Positions 8,325 to 16,227 of a stretch of DNA of 64,000 bases are shown here, piece by piece (the first letter of the stretch is position 1; each line of letters starts with the position of its first letter). The notes beneath the pieces are model-generated. The model did not search any database. It was not told the DNA's origin and saw only the letters and a program-made list of their open reading frames with translations. The DNA is from JAFGJQ01 sp964495075 (GTDB lineage Bacteria > Planctomycetota > Phycisphaerae > UBA1845), in assembly GCA_964495075.1 (NCBI GenBank), contig CAZBUJ010000021.1, forward strand, positions 1 to 64,000, written 5' to 3'. A program made the translations under genes and the position numbers.

Positions 8325-10391
8325 CTACGCGTCGCTCTGGTCGCCGCCAGCCTCCTCTTCGGTGGCCGGGGCTTCCTCCTCCTCCTCGGCGCCGGCTCGC
8401 TTCCTCGCACCGGCCCACTTGAATTCAGTCCGGGCATGGATCTGCTCAGACGACGTCCACGTGTCATTGAAGTCGGCATAGCGGCGGCGAAGGAGCGTCA
8501 TGAGGATCCTGTCACGTTCGCGGTTGTACTGGTCCGCCGTCATCGGCTCGACCTCGAGCCATTGGACGAGAACCACGCGGGCCGAATCGGGTTGCTCGAT
8601 GATGGCCAGCTTGGGGCCCTCGCCCGGCTGGTTGCCGACGGCGAAGCAGTCGTCCACGAACTTGTAGTCGACTTTGCCCAGGCGGCCGGCCCACGTGTAG
8701 TTGAATCCCGGAGGTGCGTTCAACTGGCGGTGCGCGAACTTGATGTTCTCGAACAGGCCGTCCGACCGAACCTCTTTAACCTTGGCCTTGAGGTCTTCCT
8801 GCCCCTCCCACGCATCCGCGAGCGTCTTGCCCTGTTCGACCTGGGCCTTGAGTGCCTCCAGGGCGGCACGCGCCTGCTCGAACCCGCTCTTGAGGCGGAG
8901 ATCCGCGATCACCTTGTCACGCACGAGGTCGACCGATGCCGGACTGTGGGCCGCTTCCACCCCCACCACGCGGAACAGGTATAACTCGTCGTTCAGACCT
9001 CGCAGGGCGTGCGGGCTGAACTGATATGGCGCCACGTAAACCTCGCGGGCCTCGTCGGCGTGCCCGCCGCCCGTCGGAATCTCCGCCAGCCCTTCGACCG
9101 CGAAGGCAAGTTGGGCGAGGCGGAAGGACTGGGTGCTGCTCAGTTGCACGCGGGCCTTGCCGATGCCGGGGACCTTCGTGGCGTCCGGCTCGCGCTGCCA
9201 CTCGGCCGCATCCGCCGCGGAGAACCAGTCCGTCGTCTTGATTTCAACCGCCTCCGGATAGGCGATCCGGCTCGGGGCATGTTGGATGATCTCCTGAAGG
9301 TAGCCGGCCTGCTTCACTTCGTCGGGCGCCACCTTATAGCCGTTGGGGCCCACATCGGCCTCGAAGAACACTTCCGCGAGTTGTTGCCCCAACCAGGCGG
9401 TCAGGTTTTCGGTCACCTGGGCGGCCAGTCGGGCGCGAACCGCCTGGTGGGCGGCCGGGCGAGCCTCGGTGTACGATTCGGAGAATTCCGACTCGGGCTG
9501 GGCCGGTTGCGTGGTCGCCTCGCCGGCCGGTTGCGTGGTCGGCTCGTCCACCGGTTGCGTGGTCGCCTCGTCCGCCGGTTGCGTGGTGGGCGGGCGCCGG
9601 AAGACGGCGTTATCGCGGTTCTCCCGCCAGAAATCGCGGGCTCGTCGCTCCAACTCGTCCTCCGAGACGCGCAGGTTCTCCTCGATCCTGGCCGGGTCGA
9701 TCCGGATGTATTCAATCTTCACACGCGGCTGCTGGTAGTAACCGAACGTCAGGGTGTCGGGCACCGGTTCCGAATCGCGATAGGCGTTGAACTGCTCCTG
9801 CACTTCCGCGTCGGAGAACTCGGTCTGGTCGTCCTTGAAGGTGTTGGCGCTGAGGGCCACCGCATCGATTTTCACGCGCTCGTACGCGTTCCGGGCGGCC
9901 ACGCGAAGCTCCGCTTCGCTGGGCACCAAGGCGCTCGCGGCGAGTGACTGCAGTTGCTGAACGGCGAAAAACTCGGCGAACGCGGCGCGGATGCGGTCTG
10001 GCTTGACGTCTCTGTCGTAGGCGACCTGCTTGATCGCGTTCTGTAAGCTGGCTGGCAGCAGGGTGTCGAGCTCCCCGCCGGTCGGCATGACGCCCGCGTC
10101 CCGCGCCTCGCGCGTGAGGAGCACCCAGTCCATGACGGTGAGCGGGTCGCCGCGCCCCCCGAATGGGGTGGACCATGGCACTCGCATTTGCGTGAGAAGA
10201 CTGGTGGAGTACTCGGCGGCCTGCTGATCGGCGACCCGGATGTCTCCGTACCGGCAGGTGGCTACGACCTGTTTGGACCGGTCCGGCATGAACATCGCCT
10301 GCAGCGCGGAGCCTCCGAGCCAGACCACGAGCAGCAGCGCCATGAAGATGGCCAGGAGTTTGCGATTATGCTTGCGAAAGAACTTCATCAT
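8325..10391 (-). CDS. SurA/PpiD-like membrane-anchored periplasmic protein
   Basis: The 688-residue protein starts MMKFFRKHNRKLLAIFMALL, a short basic cytoplasmic tail followed by one membrane segment, the same build as PpiD. An AAGGGA about 10 bases upstream supports this start; the frame is open further upstream but runs through promoter sequence. The region after the anchor resembles the SurA N-terminal chaperone fold (helical, with DWVLLTREARDAGVMPTGGEL). I see no intact parvulin active site, so foldase activity is uncertain and a chaperone role is more likely. Residues about 295-330 are a linker built from TTQPA/TTQPV repeats, coded by four 24-base repeats. The C-terminal end is a Glu-rich low-complexity tail. 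It is divergent from topA. Confidence 0.65.
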   Translation of the reverse strand: MMKFFRKHNRKLLAIFMALLLVVWLGGSALQAMFMPDRSKQVVATCRYGDIRVADQQAAEYSTSLLTQMRVPWSTPFGGRGDPLTVMDWVLLTREARDAGVMPTGGELDTLLPASLQNAIKQVAYDRDVKPDRIRAAFAEFFAVQQLQSLAASALVPSEAELRVAARNAYERVKIDAVALSANTFKDDQTEFSDAEVQEQFNAYRDSEPVPDTLTFGYYQQPRVKIEYIRIDPARIEENLRVSEDELERRARDFWRENRDNAVFRRPPTTQPADEATTQPVDEPTTQPAGEATTQPAQPESEFSESYTEARPAAHQAVRARLAAQVTENLTAWLGQQLAEVFFEADVGPNGYKVAPDEVKQAGYLQEIIQHAPSRIAYPEAVEIKTTDWFSAADAAEWQREPDATKVPGIGKARVQLSSTQSFRLAQLAFAVEGLAEIPTGGGHADEAREVYVAPYQFSPHALRGLNDELYLFRVVGVEAAHSPASVDLVRDKVIADLRLKSGFEQARAALEALKAQVEQGKTLADAWEGQEDLKAKVKEVRSDGLFENIKFAHRQLNAPPGFNYTWAGRLGKVDYKFVDDCFAVGNQPGEGPKLAIIEQPDSARVVLVQWLEVEPMTADQYNRERDRILMTLLRRRYADFNDTWTSSEQIHARTEFKWAGARKRAGAEEEEEAPATEEEAGGDQSDA
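9505..9600 (-). repeat. Four tandem 24-base repeats coding a TTQP linker
   Basis: GGTTGCGTGGT recurs at 9505, 9529, 9553 and 9577, an exact period of 24 bases, inside the PpiD-like gene. Each unit codes eight residues of the type TTQPxxEA. The period keeps the frame, so changes in copy number would only change linker length. Confidence 0.85.
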
Positions 10392-10446
10392 GATGACGTA
10401 ATCCCTTATCTTACCTGCACTTGGGACTATAGGCGTAAACTTCGTC

Positions 10447-10474
10447 ACTATAGCTGTCGCGGCGGCAAAAGCAA
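10447..10474 (-). promoter_or_regulatory. Possible promoter of the PpiD-like gene
   Basis: Read on the minus strand, TTGCTT (10474-10469) and TATAGT (10452-10447) are 16 bases apart, about 55 bases before the start codon at 10391. The -10 is good and the -35 is poor. Confidence 0.35.
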
Positions 10475-10517
10475 CCCGTATTCTTCCGCTTCCGTGTGAC
10501 GGGCCGACGTCGCAAGT

Positions 10518-10546
10518 TTGACAGGGTCGCGGATTCATGCTACACG
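10518..10546 (+). promoter_or_regulatory. Promoter of topA
   Basis: A perfect TTGACA at 10518-10523 is followed after 17 bases by TACACG at 10541-10546. The predicted transcript starts near 10553. This rules out the longest open frame of topA, whose first codon would be the TTG inside this -35 box. Confidence 0.5.
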
Positions 10547-10658
10547 CCCGACCCGACCGGCCTATAACTCCAGCGGTGGAGGAATCGCAGGGAAGCGCCG
10601 ATATAGGCTGCGGGTTGCGGCGCCGGAGGGATTTCGCGGGGCGGCGGATGAAACGATC

Positions 10659-13600
10659 GTGGCGAAGAAATCGCAACATGCTGCGAACGCGCTAGTTATC
10701 GTCGAATCTCCGGCGAAGGCGCGGACCATCTCGAAGTACCTGGGCGCGGGGTTCGCGGTCGAATCGTCGATCGGTCACGTCCGCGACCTGCCGTCTGCCG
10801 CGGCGGAGATCCCGCCCGAGGTCAAGCAGGAGGCATGGGCCCGGCTCGGCGTGAACGTCGAAGAAGGCTTCGCGCCGCTCTACGTCATCCCCAAGGACAA
10901 GCAGCCGCATGTCGCCAAGCTGCGGAAGGCCCTGAAGGGGGCGGCGGCCTTATATCTGGCTACGGACGAGGACCGCGAGGGCGAGGCGATCGCCTGGCAC
11001 CTGCGCGAAGTGCTCCGCCCCAAGGTGCCGGTCAAGCGGATGGTGTTCGACGAGATCACCAAGACGGCCATCACGCGGGCGCTGAATCGCACGCGGGACA
11101 TCGACCTGCGGCTGGTCAACGCGCAGGAGGCCCGGCGGATTCTCGACCGTCTGTTCGGCTACGAAGTGTCGCCGGTGTTGTGGCGCAAGATCGGGCCCAA
11201 GCTGTCCGCCGGTCGAGTGCAGTCGGTGGCCACGCGACTGGTGGTCGAGCGCGAGCGGGCCCGGATGGCGTTCGTGAGGGCGGACTACTGGGACGTCGAA
11301 GCGACCCTGTCGACGGGTCGCGACGGCGATCGGTCGGTCCGGGCGAAACTGGTGGAACTCGGAGGTCGTCGGGTCGCCACCGGCAAGGACTTCGACGAGT
11401 CGACGGGGCGTCTCCGCGACCCGAAGAGGTTGATGCTGTTGGGCGGCGACGATGCCGGGAGGCTGGCATCGGCCCTCGCCTCCGTTCCGTTCGAGGTGGC
11501 GGCCATCGTGAAGAAGCCGTTCACCAATCGCCCGCCGGCGCCGTTCATCACGTCCACGCTCCAGCAGGAGGCCGGCCGCAAGCTGCGGTTCGGCGCCCAG
11601 CGCACCATGCGATTGGCGCAGAATCTGTACGAGAACGGGTACATCACCTACATGCGTACGGATTCGACGAACCTCTCGGGCGAAGCGCTCAACGCGGCGC
11701 GGAACCAGATCACCGAGTTGTACGGGCAGGCCTATCTGCCCGACGCGCCGCGCGCCTACGCCAGCCGGACCAAGAACGCCCAGGAAGCGCACGAGGCGAT
11801 TCGCCCGGCCGGCGAGAGCTTTCAGACGCCCAAGAGCCTGGAGGGCGTGCTCGACCCGGACGCGCATCGATTGTACGAGATGATCTGGAAGCGGACGGTC
11901 GCGTGCCAGATGAAGGATGCCAAGGGCGAGCGGACCGCGGTCCGGATTCGTGCGGACGGCGGTGAGCACGGACCGGCCGTGTTCGGCGCGTCCGGCAAGA
12001 CCGTCACTTTCCCCGGCTTCCTTCGCGCCTATGTCGAAGGCTCCGACGATCCCGAGGCGGAACTCGGCGACCAGGAGCGGATTCTGCCGCCGATGACAGA
12101 GGGTGACACGCTCGAGCCGATAGGGGTCGAGCCGCTCGCTCACGCGACCCAGCCGCCCGCCCGCTACACGGAGGCGAGCCTGATCAAGGAGTTGGAGGAG
12201 CGCGGGATCGGCCGGCCGTCCACCTATGCCGCGGTGATCCAGACCATACAGGATCGCGGGTACGTGTGGCGGAAGGGCACGGCCCTGGTGCCGACGTTCA
12301 CCGCCTTCGCGGTGGTCAATCTGCTCGAACGGCACCTGTCCACGCTGGTGGACTACGACTTCACGGCCCGGATGGAGAACGATCTCGACGCCATCGCCAA
12401 TGGCGATCGGGAAGCCACCCCCTGGCTTCACGATTTCTACTTCGGTGAACCGAACGGCGGCGACGGCGCCAACGGCGCGGATATCAGCGAGGTGGGGCTC
12501 AAGGCATTGATCGGGTCCGGCCAGGAAGCGATCGATCCTCGGGCGGTCTCGTGCATCCCGTTGGGGGAGACCCCCGGCGGTGAACTCGTGGTGGTGCGGG
12601 TCGGGCGGTACGGCCCGTACATCCAGATCGGGCGGAGCGACCTGCGGGCGAGCGTGCCGCCGGACACTCTGCCGGACGAACTGACCGTGGATCGTGCCCT
12701 GGATCTGGTCGATCAGTCGCTCAAGGGCGACCACATGCTCGGCGAGGACCCGGCTACCGGCAAGGCGGTCTACGTCAAGGTCGGGCGGTTCGGGCCGTAC
12801 GTGCAACTGGGCGATCCGGAGTTGACGGAGAAGGGCAACATCAAGCGCGGCGGCAAGCCCAAGATGGCGAGCTTGTGGCCGACGATGTCCGTCGAGGAGA
12901 TCACCCTCGACCAGGCGCTGATGTTGTTGTCGTTCCCGCACGAGGTCGGTACGCACCCGGAGACGGGACAAGTGATTACGGCCCAGGACGGGCGGTATGG
13001 CCCCTACATCAAGATGGGGGACGACAGCCGAAGCCTGGAATCGCATGAGCAACTCGCCTCCATCACGCTGGAGCAGGCGGTGGCGCTGTTCAAACAGCCG
13101 AAGAGCGGTCGGCGGCGCACCGCGACCGTGCTGGCCGACATCGGCAAGCATCCGAAGACCGACGCACTGATCCAGGTCAAGTCCGGACGTTACGGTCCGT
13201 ACGTCACCGACGGTGAGGTCAACGCCACCGTGCCGAGAGGGAAGGACCCGGCGCGGGTCACGCTGGACGAGGCGCTCGAACTGCTCGACGCCCGCGAGAA
13301 GAAGCTGAAAGAACAGGGCAAGGACCCGCGGGCCAAATCCGGCAAGGCCGCGGCGAAGAAGACCCGGAAGTCGACGAAGAAGACCGCCGTCGCGACCACG
13401 AAGAAGACGACCAGGAAAACCGCGGCGAAAACGGCCAAGAAGAAATCGTCGGGCACGTCCCGGACGGCGGCGCTCGCCGAATCGTTGGGACCGCCGCCGG
13501 ACGGGTACGCCTGGACCCGGACCGGCAAGCCCGTGGTCGAGACGTGGCCGGAACGGACGCTCGCGTGTCCGAACTGCGGATCGGACATGGTGCTGAAGTC

Positions 13601-13880
13601 CGGTCGATTCGGTCCGTTCTTCTCCTGCACGAACTACCCCGCGTGCAAGACGTCGGTGAATCTGCGAGGCGAGGCAAAGAAGCGGGCGGAGCAGGAGGCA
13701 CCGCCTCCGCAACGGGCCGAGCCGGTCCCCACGGACATCGTGTGCGAAGCGTGCGGCGCCAAGATGGTGATCCGCAAGGCCCGTGGCCGGCCATTCCTCG
13801 GTTGCAGCGGGTTCCCTGCGTGCCGCGCCACCCGGCCGTTGCCGGCGGAACTTGAGACCGCTGCCGCGTCCCGGCCGTGA
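10659..13880 (+). CDS. topA: DNA topoisomerase I with four C-terminal repeats, basic tail and two zinc ribbons
   Basis: This type IA topoisomerase relaxes negative supercoils. The N-terminal Toprim domain shows ALVIVESPAKARTIS and the metal site ATDEDREGEAIAW. The catalytic Tyr is Tyr331 in ITYMRTDSTN, and the gate domains follow (LIKELEERGIGRPSTYA). After about residue 620 there are four topoisomerase C-terminal repeats, each with a core like VGRYGPYIQIG, VGRFGPYVQLG, DGRYGPYIKMG and SGRYGPYVTDG. A Lys/Thr/Ala-rich tail resembling histone H1 follows, then two C4 zinc ribbons (CPNC...C and CEAC...C). At 1073 residues it is longer than the E. coli enzyme (865). I chose GTG at 10659 (VAKKSQHAANALVIVESP) because it starts just before the conserved Toprim strand and lies downstream of the promoter. 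Confidence 0.95.
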   Translation: MAKKSQHAANALVIVESPAKARTISKYLGAGFAVESSIGHVRDLPSAAAEIPPEVKQEAWARLGVNVEEGFAPLYVIPKDKQPHVAKLRKALKGAAALYLATDEDREGEAIAWHLREVLRPKVPVKRMVFDEITKTAITRALNRTRDIDLRLVNAQEARRILDRLFGYEVSPVLWRKIGPKLSAGRVQSVATRLVVERERARMAFVRADYWDVEATLSTGRDGDRSVRAKLVELGGRRVATGKDFDESTGRLRDPKRLMLLGGDDAGRLASALASVPFEVAAIVKKPFTNRPPAPFITSTLQQEAGRKLRFGAQRTMRLAQNLYENGYITYMRTDSTNLSGEALNAARNQITELYGQAYLPDAPRAYASRTKNAQEAHEAIRPAGESFQTPKSLEGVLDPDAHRLYEMIWKRTVACQMKDAKGERTAVRIRADGGEHGPAVFGASGKTVTFPGFLRAYVEGSDDPEAELGDQERILPPMTEGDTLEPIGVEPLAHATQPPARYTEASLIKELEERGIGRPSTYAAVIQTIQDRGYVWRKGTALVPTFTAFAVVNLLERHLSTLVDYDFTARMENDLDAIANGDREATPWLHDFYFGEPNGGDGANGADISEVGLKALIGSGQEAIDPRAVSCIPLGETPGGELVVVRVGRYGPYIQIGRSDLRASVPPDTLPDELTVDRALDLVDQSLKGDHMLGEDPATGKAVYVKVGRFGPYVQLGDPELTEKGNIKRGGKPKMASLWPTMSVEEITLDQALMLLSFPHEVGTHPETGQVITAQDGRYGPYIKMGDDSRSLESHEQLASITLEQAVALFKQPKSGRRRTATVLADIGKHPKTDALIQVKSGRYGPYVTDGEVNATVPRGKDPARVTLDEALELLDAREKKLKEQGKDPRAKSGKAAAKKTRKSTKKTAVATTKKTTRKTAAKTAKKKSSGTSRTAALAESLGPPPDGYAWTRTGKPVVETWPERTLACPNCGSDMVLKSGRFGPFFSCTNYPACKTSVNLRGEAKKRAEQEAPPPQRAEPVPTDIVCEACGAKMVIRKARGRPFLGCSGFPACRATRPLPAELETAAASRP

Positions 13881-13890
13881 GTCCGGTCGA

Positions 13891-15036
13891 TCAACTGAGC
13901 AGAAGGGCGGCGCCGGGGATGATCACTTCGAGGAACCCTTCGGTGAACTCGGCCGGCTTGAACGCCACCCGAACGTCGTCGAGCCGCTCCCCGATGACGT
14001 GAATCCGCTCTTCCCGGGACTGCCCCATGCCCTGCAGATAGGCGTTCTGGATGTGCCGGATTTTGTCCGGGTTGTGACCGATGATGCGGGCGGCCGTGGC
14101 GTCCGTGGCCACCAGGTCCTTGCCGGCCAGGACCAGCCAGTCGCCGAGCCGTTCTTGCATGTCGACGGTGTCGCCCCAGAATCCCTCCAGCGCATGCGGG
14201 CCGTTGCCCTCCACGCAGACGGACGCGTCGAGTACGGTCAAGTCGGGCTTGAGCCCGTGGAATACTTCGAGGAACGCCTGGTCGAGCCCGCCCGGTGCGC
14301 CATGGATCCGGGTTCGCCAGGTCATGCCTTGTCCATAGACTCGGCCCGGCGTGACGCCCATGAAGTTCTTCATGGCGCCGGTGATCTTGCACCAGCGATG
14401 GGTCTTGATCACGGGGATCGAGATGACCCGGTCCGCTCGCGTCGCCAGGCTCGATGCCAGGATCCGGCCCATGCCGCTGTACGGTGCGTGGATCGGGTCC
14501 CATGCGGGGGAGTCGACGTTGAGGCAGGCGAGTGTCACCTTCTCAGCATCGCCGTACGCCGTGCCCAGTTCACGGGCGGCGGCGGCCATGTTCGTCGTGC
14601 CGTCCAGCGTGACGATGTCTTCCCACGCGAAGGTGTCGACCTGCCCGGCGTCCCCGATGATGACCTGCCGGGCCCCGGCTTCGAGACAGGCGTCGGCCAC
14701 GGCGAGGACGACCTCGGGCTTGGTGGAATCGCCGCAGGCGACGGGGTTGTAGGATACCATGCCGGCCGCGCCGAAGTTCGGCTTGATGAAGACCGTTTCG
14801 CCCGGCTGGACGACGGATCGAATGCCGCCGATGGCGTCGAGGGCGTCGCGGGTCATATCGGCCAGTCGCCGACCGCGGATGATGGCCACGTCCGCGTCGT
14901 CATCGCTCGGTGTGAGGGGCGGCTTGGCGACATCGGCGGGAAAGGTCCCGCAGCCGGGGAGGGCGGTGCAAGCACCGAGGCCGCAACCGGCGCGGAGGCC
15001 ATGCCGCAGGAAATCGCGTCGAGAGAGCACGCTCAT
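13891..15036 (-). CDS. DUF362 domain protein with twin-arginine signal
   Basis: The 381-residue protein starts with MSVLSRRDFLRHGLRAGCG, a twin-arginine (Tat) signal with SRRDFLR, followed by Cys residues that could give a lipobox (ALPGC). This predicts export in a folded state, which fits a cofactor-bearing protein. The remainder matches the DUF362 family: KPNFGAAGM, the VIIGDAGQ strand, SIPVIKTHRWCKITGAMKN and NFMGVTPGR. DUF362 proteins often go with iron-sulfur clusters, but the ferredoxin-type CxxCxxC motif is not present here. Function unknown. The start is the ATG directly before the Tat motif; the frame is open far upstream through the neighbouring gene. It ends ten bases from the convergent topA. 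Confidence 0.82.
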   Translation of the reverse strand: MSVLSRRDFLRHGLRAGCGLGACTALPGCGTFPADVAKPPLTPSDDDADVAIIRGRRLADMTRDALDAIGGIRSVVQPGETVFIKPNFGAAGMVSYNPVACGDSTKPEVVLAVADACLEAGARQVIIGDAGQVDTFAWEDIVTLDGTTNMAAAARELGTAYGDAEKVTLACLNVDSPAWDPIHAPYSGMGRILASSLATRADRVISIPVIKTHRWCKITGAMKNFMGVTPGRVYGQGMTWRTRIHGAPGGLDQAFLEVFHGLKPDLTVLDASVCVEGNGPHALEGFWGDTVDMQERLGDWLVLAGKDLVATDATAARIIGHNPDKIRHIQNAYLQGMGQSREERIHVIGERLDDVRVAFKPAEFTEGFLEVIIPGAALLLS

Positions 15037-15155
15037 ATCATGAGTATAACCAACTTGGCTCTCGCGATCTCCCCGTGTGCACCGCGGATTGCCGCGCGGG
15101 TGGATCCCTGGCCGCCCGGTCCGGACGCGCCCGAGGACCAGCGGGCCTGGTCCGG

Positions 15156-16004
15156 TCAGAAGAGCATGCCGGGCGCGACGTCGCCGGCCGCCGGCCGGTT
15201 CACGTGGATCGACGCCCGCTCCATCGCGGCCAGCAACTCCTCGCACGAGGCGGGGGCGTGGCCGGCGTAGTGGTTGTCGACGATGAGCACGACGTCGGCC
15301 CGGGGGACGATGCCCTTGAGGGTCTCGACAAGGCGTTCGAGGTCGGCCCGGCGATCGAGTACGGGTTTGTTCCAGGTCTTGGTGATCGCCTCCGTCTGCT
15401 TCCGATCCCCGAGCAGGCGGATGTAGAGGAAGTCGCCGGTGATGACGTCCTGATTGGCGAGGACCTGTTCGACGGGCGGCATCCAGGCCTGGTCGGTGGC
15501 GACGCAGGCGGCCCGGTGGGCCCGGAGCACATCGAAAAACTCCTTCCGGAGCCACCATTTGTTTCGGACTTCCACCGCGATCGGCACGTCGGCAGGGAAG
15601 TTGTGTAAGAATTTGTCGAGTCGCGCGAAGAACTCAGCAGGGTGGGCGAAAGCCCGTTTGTTGAAGTAGCCGAACTGGAGCAGAATCGAGTGCAGTCTGT
15701 CGCCGAGTGGTTCCAGCGCGTGGAGGAATGCGTCACGCTCCGCGTCGCAGTCCATCAGCACTTTCTCGTGCGTGATGACCTTCGGCATTTTGGGGCAGAA
15801 GCGAAAGTGGTCCGGCGTTTTGTCGGCCCAGCCGGTGACGCGGGGGGCGGGCGGTATGGCGTAAAACGTGGAATCGACCTCAACCGCATCGAATCGAGAA
15901 GCGTAGAAACGGAGGAAGTCGGCGGGTTTGGTCGCGGGTGGATAGAACGGTCCGATCCACTCTTTGTACGACCACCCCGACGTTCCGACCCGTATCGTGG
16001 ACAT
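15156..16004 (-). CDS. DUF72 family protein (YecE-like TIM barrel)
   Basis: The 282-residue protein begins MSTIRVGTSGWSYKEWIGPF, the conserved start of DUF72 proteins, followed by EVDSTFYAIP and FRFCPKMPKVITHEK, and ends with the AGHAPASCEELLAAM block. The family adopts a TIM-barrel-like fold; its biochemical role is not established. GGAG lies six bases before the chosen ATG. The next upstream ATG at 16019 would add five residues. The gene is divergent from the large membrane protein gene at 16228. Confidence 0.9.
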   Translation of the reverse strand: MSTIRVGTSGWSYKEWIGPFYPPATKPADFLRFYASRFDAVEVDSTFYAIPPAPRVTGWADKTPDHFRFCPKMPKVITHEKVLMDCDAERDAFLHALEPLGDRLHSILLQFGYFNKRAFAHPAEFFARLDKFLHNFPADVPIAVEVRNKWWLRKEFFDVLRAHRAACVATDQAWMPPVEQVLANQDVITGDFLYIRLLGDRKQTEAITKTWNKPVLDRRADLERLVETLKGIVPRADVVLIVDNHYAGHAPASCEELLAAMERASIHVNRPAAGDVAPGMLF

Positions 16005-16027
16005 TCGAAACTCCGGCAACCTTTCGA

Positions 16028-16056
16028 ATCGTACGACTTAGAGGCATCGCGTACAA
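16028..16056 (-). promoter_or_regulatory. Likely promoter of the DUF72 gene
   Basis: On the minus strand TTGTAC (16056-16051) and TACGAT (16033-16028) are 17 bases apart, with transcription expected about 15-20 bases before the start codon at 16004. Confidence 0.45.
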
Positions 16057-16096
16057 TACAGGCAGGTGGACGAGGAGCCGGCGTGAGGCGGCTTGC

Positions 16097-16125
16097 TTGT
16101 CCCGGCAGGAGGACACGGCTACAAT
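16097..16125 (+). promoter_or_regulatory. Likely promoter of the membrane protein-ABC exporter group
   Basis: TTGTCC at 16097-16102 and TACAAT at 16120-16125 are 17 bases apart. Transcription would begin near 16132, about 95 bases before the first ATG at 16228. Confidence 0.45.
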
Positions 16126-16227
16126 GCGCTGTCGACCGATCGCGTATCGGGAGACGGCACTGGCTCCGAATCACCTCGATCCTCCTGCAACAGCTTCCGG
16201 CGGTGGCGTGATCGGAGTGTCGCGTGC

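Noticed and set aside
9505..9600. Four regular 24-base repeats as a CRISPR-like array
   Set aside because: The repeats are contiguous, in frame and code a TTQP linker inside a gene; there are no spacers.
10950..13712. A 920-residue open frame on the strand opposite to topA
   Set aside because: It is a shadow of the GC-rich topA frame: Arg/Gly-rich, no recognisable domain, no ribosome site.
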